DNA from: DATGUN01 sp035301285
GTDB lineage: Bacteria; Bacillota; Bacilli; Bacillales; Amphibacillaceae
Reading direction: 5' to 3'
Assembly (NCBI GenBank): GCA_035301285.1
Contig: DATGUN010000027.1
Coordinates: forward strand, 18,778-82,777
Length of the DNA stretch: 64,000 nt
A program made the translations under genes and the position numbers. Below the pieces are notes generated by a model, which had not been told where the DNA came from, did not search any database, and worked only from the letters and a program-made list of their open reading frames with translations. Each line of letters opens with the position of its first letter. Position 1 is the first letter of the stretch. This document shows, piece after piece, positions 9,759 through 18,498 of the stretch.

Positions 9759-9772
9759 ATTTCCCGGGTAAT
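9759..9772. promoter_or_regulatory. Probable Noc-binding site (NBS)
   Basis: ATTTCCCGGGTAAT differs by one base from the published Noc site ATTTCCCGGGAAAT. It lies in an intergenic gap, and noc itself is present in the window. Noc spreads from such sites to block Z-ring assembly over the nucleoid. Confidence 0.6.
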
Positions 9773-9912
9773 AATTTGTCATTTCCTTTGTCTATTTATG
9801 TCACTTTGTACATATTTGCTGCCTAAAAAGCAGCACATGATTTTTCCGGATACGGTATACTCAAAGGGAAATAACCATTTTACAACTATATTTGCATGAA
9901 AGGAAATTATCA

Positions 9913-10404
9913 ATGGTCTTTATTCGAGCTTTTTTACATAGTATACGGCTTCCGCAAAAAAAAGCAATGTTTCAATTAAATCGTATCGGTATGGATGTTA
10001 CGATCATTTACATGTTTATATTAATTGCCATTGCATCAATACCGTCTTTGCTTGATAGTTTAACAATATCTACCGGATCCATTGCAGAAATGAATATCTT
10101 TTTCGTGTTTGTTTATTTCTTCTTTGTCTACTATTTAAGTTTAACCGGCATTATTTTTGTTTTTTTGTCATTGCTTGCCTATATCGGAACAGGGATATCA
10201 AAATTATTGAAACGAAAAATCCGCTTCGCCATATTGTGGAAGCTATGTGCCTATACAACCACTTTACCTTTGTTGGTTTATACACTCCTCGCCTTCTTTT
10301 TCCCGGTCAGCGAGGCCTACCTTTGGTTGTGTTGCGCTTATACGTTTGTATTCCTGATCAAAATGATCATCGCTTTTCCAAAAAGGAGAAAACGTGCACG
10401 TTGA
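9913..10404 (+). CDS. DUF1189-like membrane protein
   Basis: Small integral membrane protein of 163 aa with four hydrophobic segments (about residues 30-50, 60-95, 112-130, 135-155) and a basic C-terminal tail. The N-terminal pattern (FLHSIRLPQKKAMFQLNRIGM) is like DUF1189 proteins. ATG 9913 is chosen because AAAGGA lies 8 bases upstream; an in-frame TTG is 7 codons earlier. It is the only plus-strand gene in this part, between yybS (divergent) and rpsR (convergent). Function unknown. Confidence 0.6.
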   Translation: MVFIRAFLHSIRLPQKKAMFQLNRIGMDVTIIYMFILIAIASIPSLLDSLTISTGSIAEMNIFFVFVYFFFVYYLSLTGIIFVFLSLLAYIGTGISKLLKRKIRFAILWKLCAYTTTLPLLVYTLLAFFFPVSEAYLWLCCAYTFVFLIKMIIAFPKRRKRAR

Positions 10405-10436
10405 TATTTTCTCTGTGTCACTGCCTGTAAATAGAA

Positions 10437-10478
10437 AGAGCCTCTACATTCTTGTAATTAAGAATCTAGAGGCTTTTT
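10437..10478. terminator. Bidirectional terminator between the DUF1189 gene and rpsR
   Basis: AGCCTCTA / TAGAGGCT forms the outer stem and ATTCTT / AAGAAT the inner one, followed by TTTTT on the plus strand and an A/G-rich flank on the other side. It serves the two convergent genes. Confidence 0.9.
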
Positions 10479-10492
10479 ATAATTCGGCGTCA

Positions 10493-10723
10493 TTACTCAG
10501 CTGTGTATGGTAATAATGCCATTGTACGAGCACGTTTAATTGCTTTAGTAAGCTTACGTTGATATTTTGCAGATGTTCCAGTTACACGACGAGGAAGAAT
10601 TTTTCCACGTTCAGAAACGAAACGTCTCAAAAGGTCAACATCTTTATAGTCAATATGTGTAATGCCATTCGCTGTGAAATAACATACTTTACGACGTTTT
10701 GCACGTCCGCGACGTCCTGCCAT
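10493..10723 (-). CDS. rpsR: 30S ribosomal protein S18
   Basis: Small-subunit protein, 76 aa, starting MAGRRGRAKRRKVCYF and ending in a basic tail (SAKYQRKLTKAIKRARTMALLPY), both diagnostic of S18. It ends the rpsF-ssb-rpsR operon. Together with S6 it is the likely autoregulator of this operon. Confidence 0.97.
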   Translation of the reverse strand: MAGRRGRAKRRKVCYFTANGITHIDYKDVDLLRRFVSERGKILPRRVTGTSAKYQRKLTKAIKRARTMALLPYTAE

Positions 10724-10763
10724 GAGAGACCCTCCTTTTTAATGTTCTATGGTCATATTATCC

Positions 10764-11222
10764 TTAAAACGGTAGATCATCGTCTGATATATCAATTGGT
10801 TCTCCGTCTCTGCTAAACGGATCTTCTTGGGCATTGTTTCTTTGATACTGATGTTGATTTTGATTAGGAGAATCTTGATATCCGCCACCTTGGCGCTGGG
10901 AATTTTTCGGTTCCAAAAATTGTACACTATCGGCAACCACTTCTGTTACAAAGGCTGTCCGACCATCTTTTGTTTCAAATGTACGTGTCTGAATTCGACC
11001 ATCTACACCGACTTGGCTCCCTTTTTTCATATAGTTCGCCAAATTCTCGGCTGCTTTCCGCCAAACAACACAATTTATAAAATCTGCTTCACGTTCTCCT
11101 TGCTGATTGGAAAATGGCCGATTAACCGCAATCGTAAAATTCGCTACGGCAACACCACTTTGTGTATAACGTAAATCAGGATCCTTCGTTAATCTGCCTA
11201 CAAGTACGACACGATTCAACAT
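10764..11222 (-). CDS. ssb: Single-stranded DNA-binding protein
   Basis: SSB coats single-stranded DNA and recruits repair and replication proteins. 152 aa: an OB-fold (residues 1-105, MLNRVVLVGRLTKDPDLRY), a low-complexity Gln/Asn/Gly linker and the acidic protein-interaction tip DDDLPF. It lies 15 bases after rpsF. Confidence 0.97.
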   Translation of the reverse strand: MLNRVVLVGRLTKDPDLRYTQSGVAVANFTIAVNRPFSNQQGEREADFINCVVWRKAAENLANYMKKGSQVGVDGRIQTRTFETKDGRTAFVTEVVADSVQFLEPKNSQRQGGGYQDSPNQNQHQYQRNNAQEDPFSRDGEPIDISDDDLPF

Positions 11223-11237
11223 CAGAAGCCCTCCTTA

Positions 11238-11528
11238 TTATTGATCCTCTTCTCGAATTGTAATATGACGAAGAATATCATCGTTGTACTTAGCCAAACG
11301 ATCAAATTCATTAATCGCCTGATCATCGCTGGAAAAGTTGATGATAACATAATAGCCATCACGATAATCTTGGATTTCATACGCAAAACGCTTTTTGCCT
11401 TTTTCGTCAACTTTTTCAATCTCCGCCCCATTGTCAGTAAGAATACTGTTGAAACGTTCCACTAATGCGGTCATCGCTTCCTCTTCAATGTCTGGGCGGA
11501 TGATGTACATAATCTCATATTTTGTCAT
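11238..11528 (-). CDS. rpsF: 30S ribosomal protein S6
   Basis: 96-aa small-subunit protein starting MTKYEIMYIIRPDIEEEA, with the S6 beta-alpha fold pattern (KRFAYEIQDYRDGYYVIINF). ATG 11528 has an AGGAGGTG site 6 bases upstream. It is the first gene of the rpsF-ssb-rpsR operon and is preceded by a structured leader. Confidence 0.97.
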   Translation of the reverse strand: MTKYEIMYIIRPDIEEEAMTALVERFNSILTDNGAEIEKVDEKGKKRFAYEIQDYRDGYYVIINFSSDDQAINEFDRLAKYNDDILRHITIREEDQ

Positions 11529-11536
11529 CCGTTACA

Positions 11537-11605
11537 CCTCCTTCTGGACTTAGCGGCCCTTTCTTATACAGAAAGAGCAAGGAGTAATCTATTTTTAATT
11601 ACTCA
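11537..11605 (-). promoter_or_regulatory. Structured leader of rpsF, probable S6:S18-binding motif
   Basis: In the minus-strand leader, CTCCTT (plus 11579-11584) can pair with AAGGAG of the ribosome binding site. Inside lies a small hairpin CTTTCT / AGAAAG followed by GGGCCG, which puts an exposed CCG opposite the stem. This matches the published S6:S18 autoregulatory motif, in which a bulged CCG and sequestration of the start region are the key features. A second hairpin, GAGTAAT / ATTACTC, overlaps the same CTCC bases and would compete. The assignment rests on manual folding. Confidence 0.55.
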
Positions 11606-11614
11606 CAATGATAT

Positions 11615-11643
11615 ATTATATCAAATTTATGTTCTAATAACAA
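11615..11643 (-). promoter_or_regulatory. SigA-type promoter of the rpsF operon
   Basis: On the minus strand TTGTTA (11643-11638) and TATAAT (11620-11615) are separated by 17 bases. A transcript would begin just upstream of the leader hairpins. Confidence 0.75.
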
Positions 11644-11869
11644 TACTATTCGAGGGATCCGATTACAATTATACAAAAAAATTATACATCCAGAGAACGT
11701 TTTTTCATATGCCTTCATCAAAAATATCCATGGACTGGACCAAAAGATGACTTCGACACGCACACCCAAACACCTGTTCCACATTCGGAAAATGATGTTT
11801 GAAACACCCTGTTTTTTCATGCACTGTAAAAAGATTTTATCGGTATGTTCAAGATCCATGCTGATTCAG

Positions 11870-12970
11870 CTAGACGTTGAAACGGAAATGGATGACATCT
11901 CCATCTTGAACAATATACTCTTTCCCTTCCAGTCGAACGCGGCCGTTTTCACGAGCGCCAGCCATTGAACCTGCTTCCGCCAGGTCGGTATATGACACCG
12001 TCTCGGCACGTATGAATCCTTTTTCAAAATCCGTATGGATAATACCTGCCGCTTGTGGTGCCTTGATGCCTTTCCTGAAAGTCCAAGCCCTGACTTCCTG
12101 TTCACCGGCCGTAAAGTAAGTAGCCAGACCCAGCAACTGATAAGACGCCTTTATAAGCTGATCAAGGCCGGATTCGACAATGCCGAGTTCATCCAGGAAC
12201 ATCGCTTTCTCATCAGCATCCAATTCAGCGATTTCCGCTTCAATCTTGGCACAGACAACAATCACTTCTGCTCCTTCTTTCTCAGCGTAGGCTTGTACTT
12301 TCCTGACATTTTCATTTGAAGATGGGTCTGTTACTTCTTCTTCACTCACATTTGCGACATATAAAACGGGTTTGCTTGTCAAAAGATGCAGACCTTGGAC
12401 AATTTTCGCCTCATCTTCCGTCAACTCAACCGAACGGGCGGTTCGATCATCTTCCAACGCCCCCTTGATTTTAGTAAGGACATCAAATTCCATAACGGCT
12501 TCCTTATCTTTTTGTCTGGCCATCTTCTCTACCCGTCCCAAACGCTTATCGATCGTTTCCAAATCAGCTAATATCAATTCCAGATTAATGACCTCAATAT
12601 CATCAATGGGATTGATGCCTCCAGAAACATGTGTTATATTGTCGTCCTCGAAACAACGAACAACATGACAGATCGCGTCAACTTGACGGATATGCGAAAG
12701 AAATTGATTTCCCAAGCCCTCTCCTTTACTGGCACCCTTAACAATCCCTGCAATATCGGTGAATTCAAATGCAGTCGGTATCGTTTTTTTGGGTTTCACT
12801 AATTCAGTTAATTTATTTAAGCGATTATCGGGTACTTCCACGATTCCAACATTGGGATCGATGGTTGCAAATGGATAATTAGCTGCCTCCACACTGGCCT
12901 GTGTAATGGCATTGAACAACGTCGATTTCCCAACATTCGGGAGCCCGACAATTCCTGCTGTCAAAGACAT
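11870..12970 (-). CDS. ychF: Redox-regulated ATPase YchF (EngD, Obg family)
   Basis: Ribosome-associated P-loop NTPase that prefers ATP. 366 aa. G1 (GLPNVGKSTLFN), G3 (DIAGIVKGASKGEGLG) and the C-terminal TGS domain (AWTFRKGIKAPQAAGIIHTDFEKGFIRAE) are all present. It sits upstream of the rpsF operon as in B. subtilis (yyaF). The 230 bases between its stop and the rpsF promoter hold no convincing gene. Confidence 0.97.
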   Translation of the reverse strand: MSLTAGIVGLPNVGKSTLFNAITQASVEAANYPFATIDPNVGIVEVPDNRLNKLTELVKPKKTIPTAFEFTDIAGIVKGASKGEGLGNQFLSHIRQVDAICHVVRCFEDDNITHVSGGINPIDDIEVINLELILADLETIDKRLGRVEKMARQKDKEAVMEFDVLTKIKGALEDDRTARSVELTEDEAKIVQGLHLLTSKPVLYVANVSEEEVTDPSSNENVRKVQAYAEKEGAEVIVVCAKIEAEIAELDADEKAMFLDELGIVESGLDQLIKASYQLLGLATYFTAGEQEVRAWTFRKGIKAPQAAGIIHTDFEKGFIRAETVSYTDLAEAGSMAGARENGRVRLEGKEYIVQDGDVIHFRFNV

Positions 12971-13185
12971 TCAACTTTCACTCCTTAAGGATTTCATTCA
13001 TATGAACAATCGTTGATCATATTCAGTATAAATAACGTATGGCTCATATGACAAATGCGTAAAATGGAAAAGTCGCATCATAAAAGGAGTCTATTTTTTC
13101 ATTTTATCAAGCATACTTTTCAGTTTTGGCATCTGTTATATCGTTTCTTCTATTATTTTACACGAATCCATGATATTTTTCATAT

Positions 13186-13383
13186 TTATTCTTCTGCTGT
13201 TTCCAATACTTTTTTAAGCTTTTTTGTGAATCGTTTTCTCGGGATCATTACACTATGATCGCAGCCCATACATTTTATTCGTATATCCATTCCCATACGA
13301 ATGATTTTCCAGCGATTCTCCCCGCATGGGTGTGGCTTTTTCATCTGCACGATATCGTTCAATCCGAACTGTTTCTCACTCAT
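13186..13383 (-). CDS. DUF951 family protein (YyzM-like)
   Basis: 65-aa basic cytosolic protein with a conserved cysteine pattern (HPCGENRW, CMGCDHSVMIPR) typical of DUF951. In B. subtilis the homologue YyzM has the same position next to ychF. Function unknown; the two cysteine positions could bind a metal. Confidence 0.85.
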   Translation of the reverse strand: MSEKQFGLNDIVQMKKPHPCGENRWKIIRMGMDIRIKCMGCDHSVMIPRKRFTKKLKKVLETAEE

Positions 13384-13411
13384 ATCACATGCCCCCTTTG
13401 TTCAAAATCAG

Positions 13412-14329
13412 TCATTCGCCTGTCCCTTCCTGTACAACTCGTTTATTGCCCTCATCACGCTTATACATCACAAGACGAGGTGATGGGATATCAATACCCT
13501 CGCTATACAACCGCTCTTTGATTTCCTTGCGTATCACCCGAGCCCCGTACCATTGGTATACCGGGGTTGTATCCGCAATGACGCGAATGACGAAATACGA
13601 CGTTTCAAAAGATTGTACACCATGGATGACAGGCGTTGAAATAATTTCTTCATATTTATCAGGTAAATCTTTGATAATATCTTCAATGATATTTTCTGCA
13701 TGAACAATATCTGCCTCATACGGAATATTGATATCTACAATAGCTAACCCATTACTGACAGAGTAATTGGTCACCTGTGTGATATTTCCATTGGGAATGA
13801 CATTAGTCTCCCCTGTCCATGCAACGATTTTTGTCGTGCGAACACCAATCTCTTCCACCGTTCCTTCAACATCCGCTGTGAAAATATAATCACCGACTGC
13901 GAATTGATCTTCCAAAATGATAAAGAATCCGGATAAAATATCACGAACCAAATTTTGTGCACCGAAACCAATGGCCAGACCAACTACACCCGCACCTGCA
14001 ATAAGCGGACCGATTTCCAGACCAAATCCACTATCAAGGATCATGACGATGGCAATGAACCATACGACGTATTTCAAAATACTTTGGACAAGTTTACTGA
14101 GTGTCTTTTCCCGTCTTTCCGTCAATTGTGTGCGTTTTTTAGTACTCCCTGAAAATAACCGATCAATCAATTTCTTTCCGATGCGTATAATCACCATCGA
14201 AACAATTAAAATGAAAATTATTTTCAAAATGCTTTCAGCTATTAAGGCCCATAATTCGGGTCCACTTAAATAATGCCATAGTTCATTTATTTTTTGAGAC
14301 ACATTAAAACCTCCAACCATTCTTACCAC
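13412..14329 (-). CDS. MscS-type mechanosensitive ion channel
   Basis: Small-conductance mechanosensitive channel that releases solutes on hypo-osmotic shock. 305 aa. Three membrane helices (about residues 24-50, 82-100, 108-135), the pore helix rich in Gly and Ala (GAGVVGLAIGFGAQNLVRDILSG region), then the soluble beta/alpha domain (VEEIGVRTTKIVAWTGETNVIPNG). It is the yyaF-yyzM neighbour in many Bacillaceae. Confidence 0.93.
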   Translation of the reverse strand: MVRMVGGFNVSQKINELWHYLSGPELWALIAESILKIIFILIVSMVIIRIGKKLIDRLFSGSTKKRTQLTERREKTLSKLVQSILKYVVWFIAIVMILDSGFGLEIGPLIAGAGVVGLAIGFGAQNLVRDILSGFFIILEDQFAVGDYIFTADVEGTVEEIGVRTTKIVAWTGETNVIPNGNITQVTNYSVSNGLAIVDINIPYEADIVHAENIIEDIIKDLPDKYEEIISTPVIHGVQSFETSYFVIRVIADTTPVYQWYGARVIRKEIKERLYSEGIDIPSPRLVMYKRDEGNKRVVQEGTGE

Positions 14330-14478
14330 TAACGCTTTCTAATGGTTTTATTCTACATCATTATCTTTTTTAAAGAAAGAGAAGCGCAAGACAGACATAT
14401 ATACACCGCCCTCTTCCTTTCCCATTGAAAACTTCCATCGCTTATAGGCTACATGAGTTGCATCTATAAGGATATAAA

Positions 14479-14532
14479 ATGAATGATTCTGACCTCGTCT
14501 ATTTTCAACCCATTGACCTCACAAAAAAATAA
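14479..14532 (+). CDS. Possible 17-residue peptide ORF before a terminator
   Basis: ATG 14479, with AAGGAT 8 bases upstream, opens a 17-codon frame (MNDSDLVYFQPIDLTKK) whose stop lies inside a strong terminator hairpin. The arrangement resembles a small expressed peptide or leader, but no promoter is evident and chance is possible. Confidence 0.2.
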   Translation: MNDSDLVYFQPIDLTKK

Positions 14533-14556
14533 TGAATGGATCATTCATTATTTTTA
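14524..14556. terminator. Bidirectional terminator in the mscS-ykvI gap
   Basis: AATAATGAATGA pairs with TCATTCATTATT, with an A run before and a T run after. It is the main element in the 480-base gap between 14330 and 14812, where I see no other gene apart from the small frame at 14479. Confidence 0.75.
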
Positions 14557-14812
14557 TCTGGGAAATCCACTCAAAAATGATTCCCCTTAAAATAAATCTG
14601 AAACATAACATATTTTTCCAACCTAACAGACATCTTTCCATGACATTCAAAAGTTCATATGATTGACATGATATCATTATTCCAAATGGCTAACGACACG
14701 AAAACCATTTTTAATACACTGCCATTATTAGACTATTCAGAATAATAATGTTGTCCACTTTTTCCAGCTGAACCCATTGATATCTTCTCTATCGAATAAC
14801 ATAAAATATCAC

Positions 14813-15841
14813 TTACATTTCATTTTCTATCACTGTTTTCTTCCAGAACGGATAACAGATCAACCTTGATAAAACATACAAATTCAATAACCCATATGCT
14901 GGATAGATGTAACTGATCAATGTCGAAAATCCGACTAATGTCAATGGGATCATCGGCAGCAAGATACCAAGTACAAGTATACCGATCGGGATATTCCAAT
15001 ATGGCTGCAAACGTGATACCAACCCTAAAACATTGGCTGCAGCTGTCGTAAATATGGCAAACCATAACAAGAGTGACATCCAGACAATCATTTCCATCGG
15101 ATATTCTTTTAAAATCGCAAACAAAGGAATTTCATATAACAGAATCTCATCAGCTATTTGAATCAGGCTACTATTATATATATACGAAACCCCACCTAAA
15201 ATAAGTCCACTACCAACAGAAGCAATCCAGATTTCTCGTTTTGATCTGATCTTATTTCCAACAGCACCGATAACAGCAATCAGTGGAAGTATATTTAAAG
15301 CCGTAAATGGAAATGCAGACATCCAATTCCGTTGTTCGTGCCAATGAGAGAACAACATCAGTCCTTCATCATATATAAATATCAACAATACAGTAAGTAA
15401 TCCCATGATCAATAAGGGTAGAATCAATTGATTGATCATTAATAATCCGTTAATTCCCTTTATAAATAATAAAATAAGCGCAATGATAATAAACGCAATT
15501 CCCCACCAATATGATAATTGAAATACTTGTCCGGTCGCCCCACTCCCGGCAATCATGACGACCGTTACCGTAAATAAGTATAAAAATATCATGAAATCAT
15601 AAACACCTGTCAGTCTTTTACCTACAATCATGCGCAAAACAGGAACATAATCACTGGATTGCTTCTGATAACTCAAGACCATGATTATATAACACGACAT
15701 CGTAAACAAGATGGCAAACAATGTGATAGCCAGTCCACTTTCATGTCCGAAAAACTCCCACAATTCCCTTCCGGAAGCATAACCAGCTCCAATAGTTGTT
15801 CCGATTATCAAAAACATCCATTTAAAACCAGCTCGAATCAT
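14813..15841 (-). CDS. YkvI family membrane protein (APC-like fold)
   Basis: Integral membrane protein of 342 aa with about ten helices. The N-terminal segment GTTIGAGYASGRELWEFF is the YkvI-family hallmark and recalls the unwound helix 1 of APC/LeuT-type transporters. ATG 15841 is preceded by GGGGGAG; the frame is open 11 codons further. A transport role is likely but no substrate can be given. Confidence 0.8.
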   Translation of the reverse strand: MIRAGFKWMFLIIGTTIGAGYASGRELWEFFGHESGLAITLFAILFTMSCYIIMVLSYQKQSSDYVPVLRMIVGKRLTGVYDFMIFLYLFTVTVVMIAGSGATGQVFQLSYWWGIAFIIIALILLFIKGINGLLMINQLILPLLIMGLLTVLLIFIYDEGLMLFSHWHEQRNWMSAFPFTALNILPLIAVIGAVGNKIRSKREIWIASVGSGLILGGVSYIYNSSLIQIADEILLYEIPLFAILKEYPMEMIVWMSLLLWFAIFTTAAANVLGLVSRLQPYWNIPIGILVLGILLPMIPLTLVGFSTLISYIYPAYGLLNLYVLSRLICYPFWKKTVIENEM

Positions 15842-16550
15842 CCATACTCCCCCATAACATAAAACATCATCCAATGGAGAGTTGGTATGTCATTCTTTTC
15901 TCTGACTGTTTTTGTCTCTCATATATACTCCATTGAATGGCTGTTAAATTCTGTACGATACTTACCGAAATACCTCCGCCCGACATATGACAGAACGATT
16001 TTATGCTTTATGTGATATACCTAATCCAGAACGTCATATATGTCATAAGCACATCAGAAATTAAATTGGTATCTGGAATGATTTCTCGTAATAGTCAACA
16101 AACATCCTTCAATGAAATATATGATACAAGCCCTTTAAAAATTCCCAGAATTTAAAGGTGACCTGAGTAACTTCTAAGTACCGATAATCATTAATGAGCT
16201 GCTGAATACTATCAAGATATTGTTATGTGAGCCTGGAAGCAGATTAGCAGATTATCTTTCATTCAAAGGGACGTGTACGCCCTTCTATACAAGATTGCAA
16301 TATGAAAAGATGTATCCCAGATCAGAATTCGTTGATTAAATCTTTCATTACGGCCGCCCTTTCACGTAAAACCACATGAGCGCGCTCATTTACCTTAAGG
16401 GTTCCTTATCCTTTCATTCAAACAACATTCCCTTCATCCCTTATATTTGATAACACTTCTGCTCCTTCCTTTTCTTCCAATCTAGTGCCATTTTAAAAAT
16501 CCAGGTATAGATTTTATCATTTACCCGTATACTTATAACACGATACAATT
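15842..16550. other. 700-base gap without a clear gene; possible gene remnant
   Basis: No frame longer than about 60 codons. On the minus strand 16322-16405 is an open stretch of 27 codons (contains VNERAHVVLRERAAVMKDL) that ends in TGA and reads like the C-terminus of a real protein, with another coding-like stretch (LEEKEGAEVLSNIRDEGN) in a different frame just upstream. Together they could be a decayed gene with frameshifts. I cannot name its family. Confidence 0.25.
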
Positions 16551-16563
16551 CGGAGGGAATAAT

Positions 16564-17184
16564 GTGAGTCATAGAGAGACGATGCCTGCCAATAAAGATA
16601 TATTGCAAATCACACATACTCGAGACGATGCTTGTACCGTTTTATCTAACAAATTAATATCATGGGTTCCCTCTCCCCCTCAGGAATACATTGTGTTATG
16701 TATTGGAACAGATCGTTCTACAGGTGATTCATTGGGTCCCTTGACAGGTACATTCTTGTCTGAAATAAATCCTCAACAATTACATGTATATGGCACATTA
16801 AACAAACCCGTACATGCTAAAAATTTATCGACATCCATTCAACAAATAAAAGATCGACATAAACAACCCTTCATCATTGCGATTGATGCCTGCTTGGGAA
16901 AACAGCAGTCAATTGGTTCGATTATTGCTGGAAAAGGCCCTATCAAACCAGGAGCAGCATTAAAAAAGACCCTTCCGCTTATTGGCGATGTTCATCTAAC
17001 AGGCGTTGTCAATATCGGAGGCTTCATGGATTTTTCTGTGTTGCAAAACACACGCTTGTCCATCGTTGTCGATATGGCTAGAAAATTGGTTTCTACCTTA
17101 CATAGATTTGATATGGAACTTTATAATAATCATTATATTTCCACGATCATACAAAAAAATCCTTCTACTACATTTCATATATAG
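16564..17184 (+). CDS. yyaC: Sporulation protein YyaC (Gpr-like fold)
   Basis: 206-aa protein of the spore-protease-related YyaC family, found only in endospore formers; B. subtilis YyaC has nearly the same length. Conserved segments: LCIGTDRSTGDSLGPLTG, YGTLNKPVHAKNL, IIAIDACLGK. It starts at GTG 16564 with GGAGGG 6 bases upstream; the overlapping ATG at 16562 runs straight into a stop. It is convergent with the cysteine desulfurase gene, whose terminator lies inside its last codons. Its exact role in spores is unknown. Confidence 0.92.
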   Translation: MSHRETMPANKDILQITHTRDDACTVLSNKLISWVPSPPQEYIVLCIGTDRSTGDSLGPLTGTFLSEINPQQLHVYGTLNKPVHAKNLSTSIQQIKDRHKQPFIIAIDACLGKQQSIGSIIAGKGPIKPGAALKKTLPLIGDVHLTGVVNIGGFMDFSVLQNTRLSIVVDMARKLVSTLHRFDMELYNNHYISTIIQKNPSTTFHI

Positions 17185-17195
17185 ATAGAAGGATT
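17152..17195 (-). terminator. Terminator of the cysteine desulfurase gene, inside the yyaC 3' end
   Basis: On the minus strand AATCCTTCTA pairs with TAGAAGGATT and is followed by TTTTTTTG. The upstream plus-strand arm and A run lie within the last ten codons of yyaC, so the terminator of one gene is encoded inside the convergent gene. Confidence 0.8.
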
Positions 17196-17261
17196 GGATA
17201 GAAACAATCGTTATTCTTTTTCATCACACGTTTTTTATAAACTTCATTCAAGAATAATGGT

Positions 17262-18413
17262 TTAAAGCTCACTATAGGCTATAACAATCTCTTTCATTGC
17301 GGATAAAAATTGATCGACCTCTTCTTCTGTATTATATTGACTTAAACTGATACGCACAGCCCCCTGCTCACTTGTCCCAAGCACATGATGTGTTAACGGA
17401 TTACAATGTAAACCACCACGCACAGCAATATTATAATGTGAATCAAGCACCATTGCAATTTCTTGGGAGTCTGCATTTTTTACATTAAAAGCCATGATTG
17501 GAAGCCTATTATCATTTGATTCCGGGCCGTATAATGTAAGGTCTGGCATTTTTTTAAGTCCGTTTATCAATTTATTTATCAGCAATGTTTCACGTGGAAC
17601 ATTTTTATTTTCTTGTTTCATAAATAACTTCACAGCTTCATTCAATCCAGCAATACCTGGTGTATTCAATGTCCCACTTTCCAATCGCTCCGGCCATTGT
17701 AAAGGTTGTTCCGGTTGTTCCGAAAAAGCGCCCGTCCCTCCTTGTATAAGAGGATACAAATCCATGTTTCCTTCAACAAGTAAAACCCCTGTCCCTTGAG
17801 GGCCCAATAATCCTTTATGTCCTGGAAAGGCTAGCATATCAATCCCATCGTTTTTCATATGTATCGGTATATGACCCGCTGTCTGTGATGCATCGATTAA
17901 AATAGGTATTGAATGTCTCTTTGCAATCATACTTACATCTTTAATGGGATTCATTGCCCCTGTAACATTCGATGCGTGTGTGATTGCAATCAGTTTTGTG
18001 TTGGTTCGAATGCTTTGACTCATATGCTCGATAAACTCTTCATCCGTCTCGCCGATTATATGTGTAACTTCAATGTGCTTGTTTTTTTTCAGTGACTCAA
18101 GTGGACGACGGATGGAGTTATGTTCATATGATGTTGTTAAAACATGATCGCCTTCCTGTAGATTCAATCCATGTATTGCCTGGTTTAAGGCAGTTGTTGC
18201 ATTCACATAGAATAAACACTGTTTAGGATTACTACAGCCGAATGTGTTGGCTACATTTTCGCGTGTATCCTGGATGATATGTGCTGCTTTTTTTGCGAAT
18301 TGATGTCCTCCCCTTCCCGGATTGGCACCATTTGATACAATGTTATCATACATCGCATCAGCGACCTGAATCGGCTTGGGAAAAGATGATGCAGCCTGGT
18401 CAAAATAGATCAT
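17262..18413 (-). CDS. Cysteine desulfurase-like aminotransferase class V
   Basis: PLP-dependent enzyme, 383 aa from ATG 18413 (AGGAGG 7 bases upstream; the frame extends 16 codons further). The N-terminus MIYFDQAASSFPKP, the PLP-binding lysine in FPGHKGLLGPQGTG and a catalytic-loop cysteine in VRGGLHCNP place it in the cysteine desulfurase family that differs from IscS/SufS (EF2568 type). It may donate sulfur to clusters or thiolation, but the acceptor is unknown. A parS site lies within the gene at 17586. Confidence 0.88.
   Translation of the reverse strand: MIYFDQAASSFPKPIQVADAMYDNIVSNGANPGRGGHQFAKKAAHIIQDTRENVANTFGCSNPKQCLFYVNATTALNQAIHGLNLQEGDHVLTTSYEHNSIRRPLESLKKNKHIEVTHIIGETDEEFIEHMSQSIRTNTKLIAITHASNVTGAMNPIKDVSMIAKRHSIPILIDASQTAGHIPIHMKNDGIDMLAFPGHKGLLGPQGTGVLLVEGNMDLYPLIQGGTGAFSEQPEQPLQWPERLESGTLNTPGIAGLNEAVKLFMKQENKNVPRETLLINKLINGLKKMPDLTLYGPESNDNRLPIMAFNVKNADSQEIAMVLDSHYNIAVRGGLHCNPLTHHVLGTSEQGAVRISLSQYNTEEEVDQFLSAMKEIVIAYSEL
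17586..17601. promoter_or_regulatory. parS site (inside the cysteine desulfurase gene)
   Basis: TGTTTCACGTGGAACA; its reverse complement TGTTCCACGTGAAACA matches the Bacillus parS consensus TGTTNCACGTGAAACA completely. ParB loads and slides from such sites to organise the origin and recruit SMC. Confidence 0.95.
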
Positions 18414-18498
18414 TGAACATCCTCCTCTGAGCACGGATAAAAAATGGCCATCGGAAAGCATTATTCTCCCCTAATGGCCAACAGACTAACAATGGAAT

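Noticed and set aside
11599..11859. 86-residue minus-strand ORF between ychF and rpsF
   Set aside because: It overlaps the rpsF promoter and leader and lacks a ribosome binding site and recognisable features.
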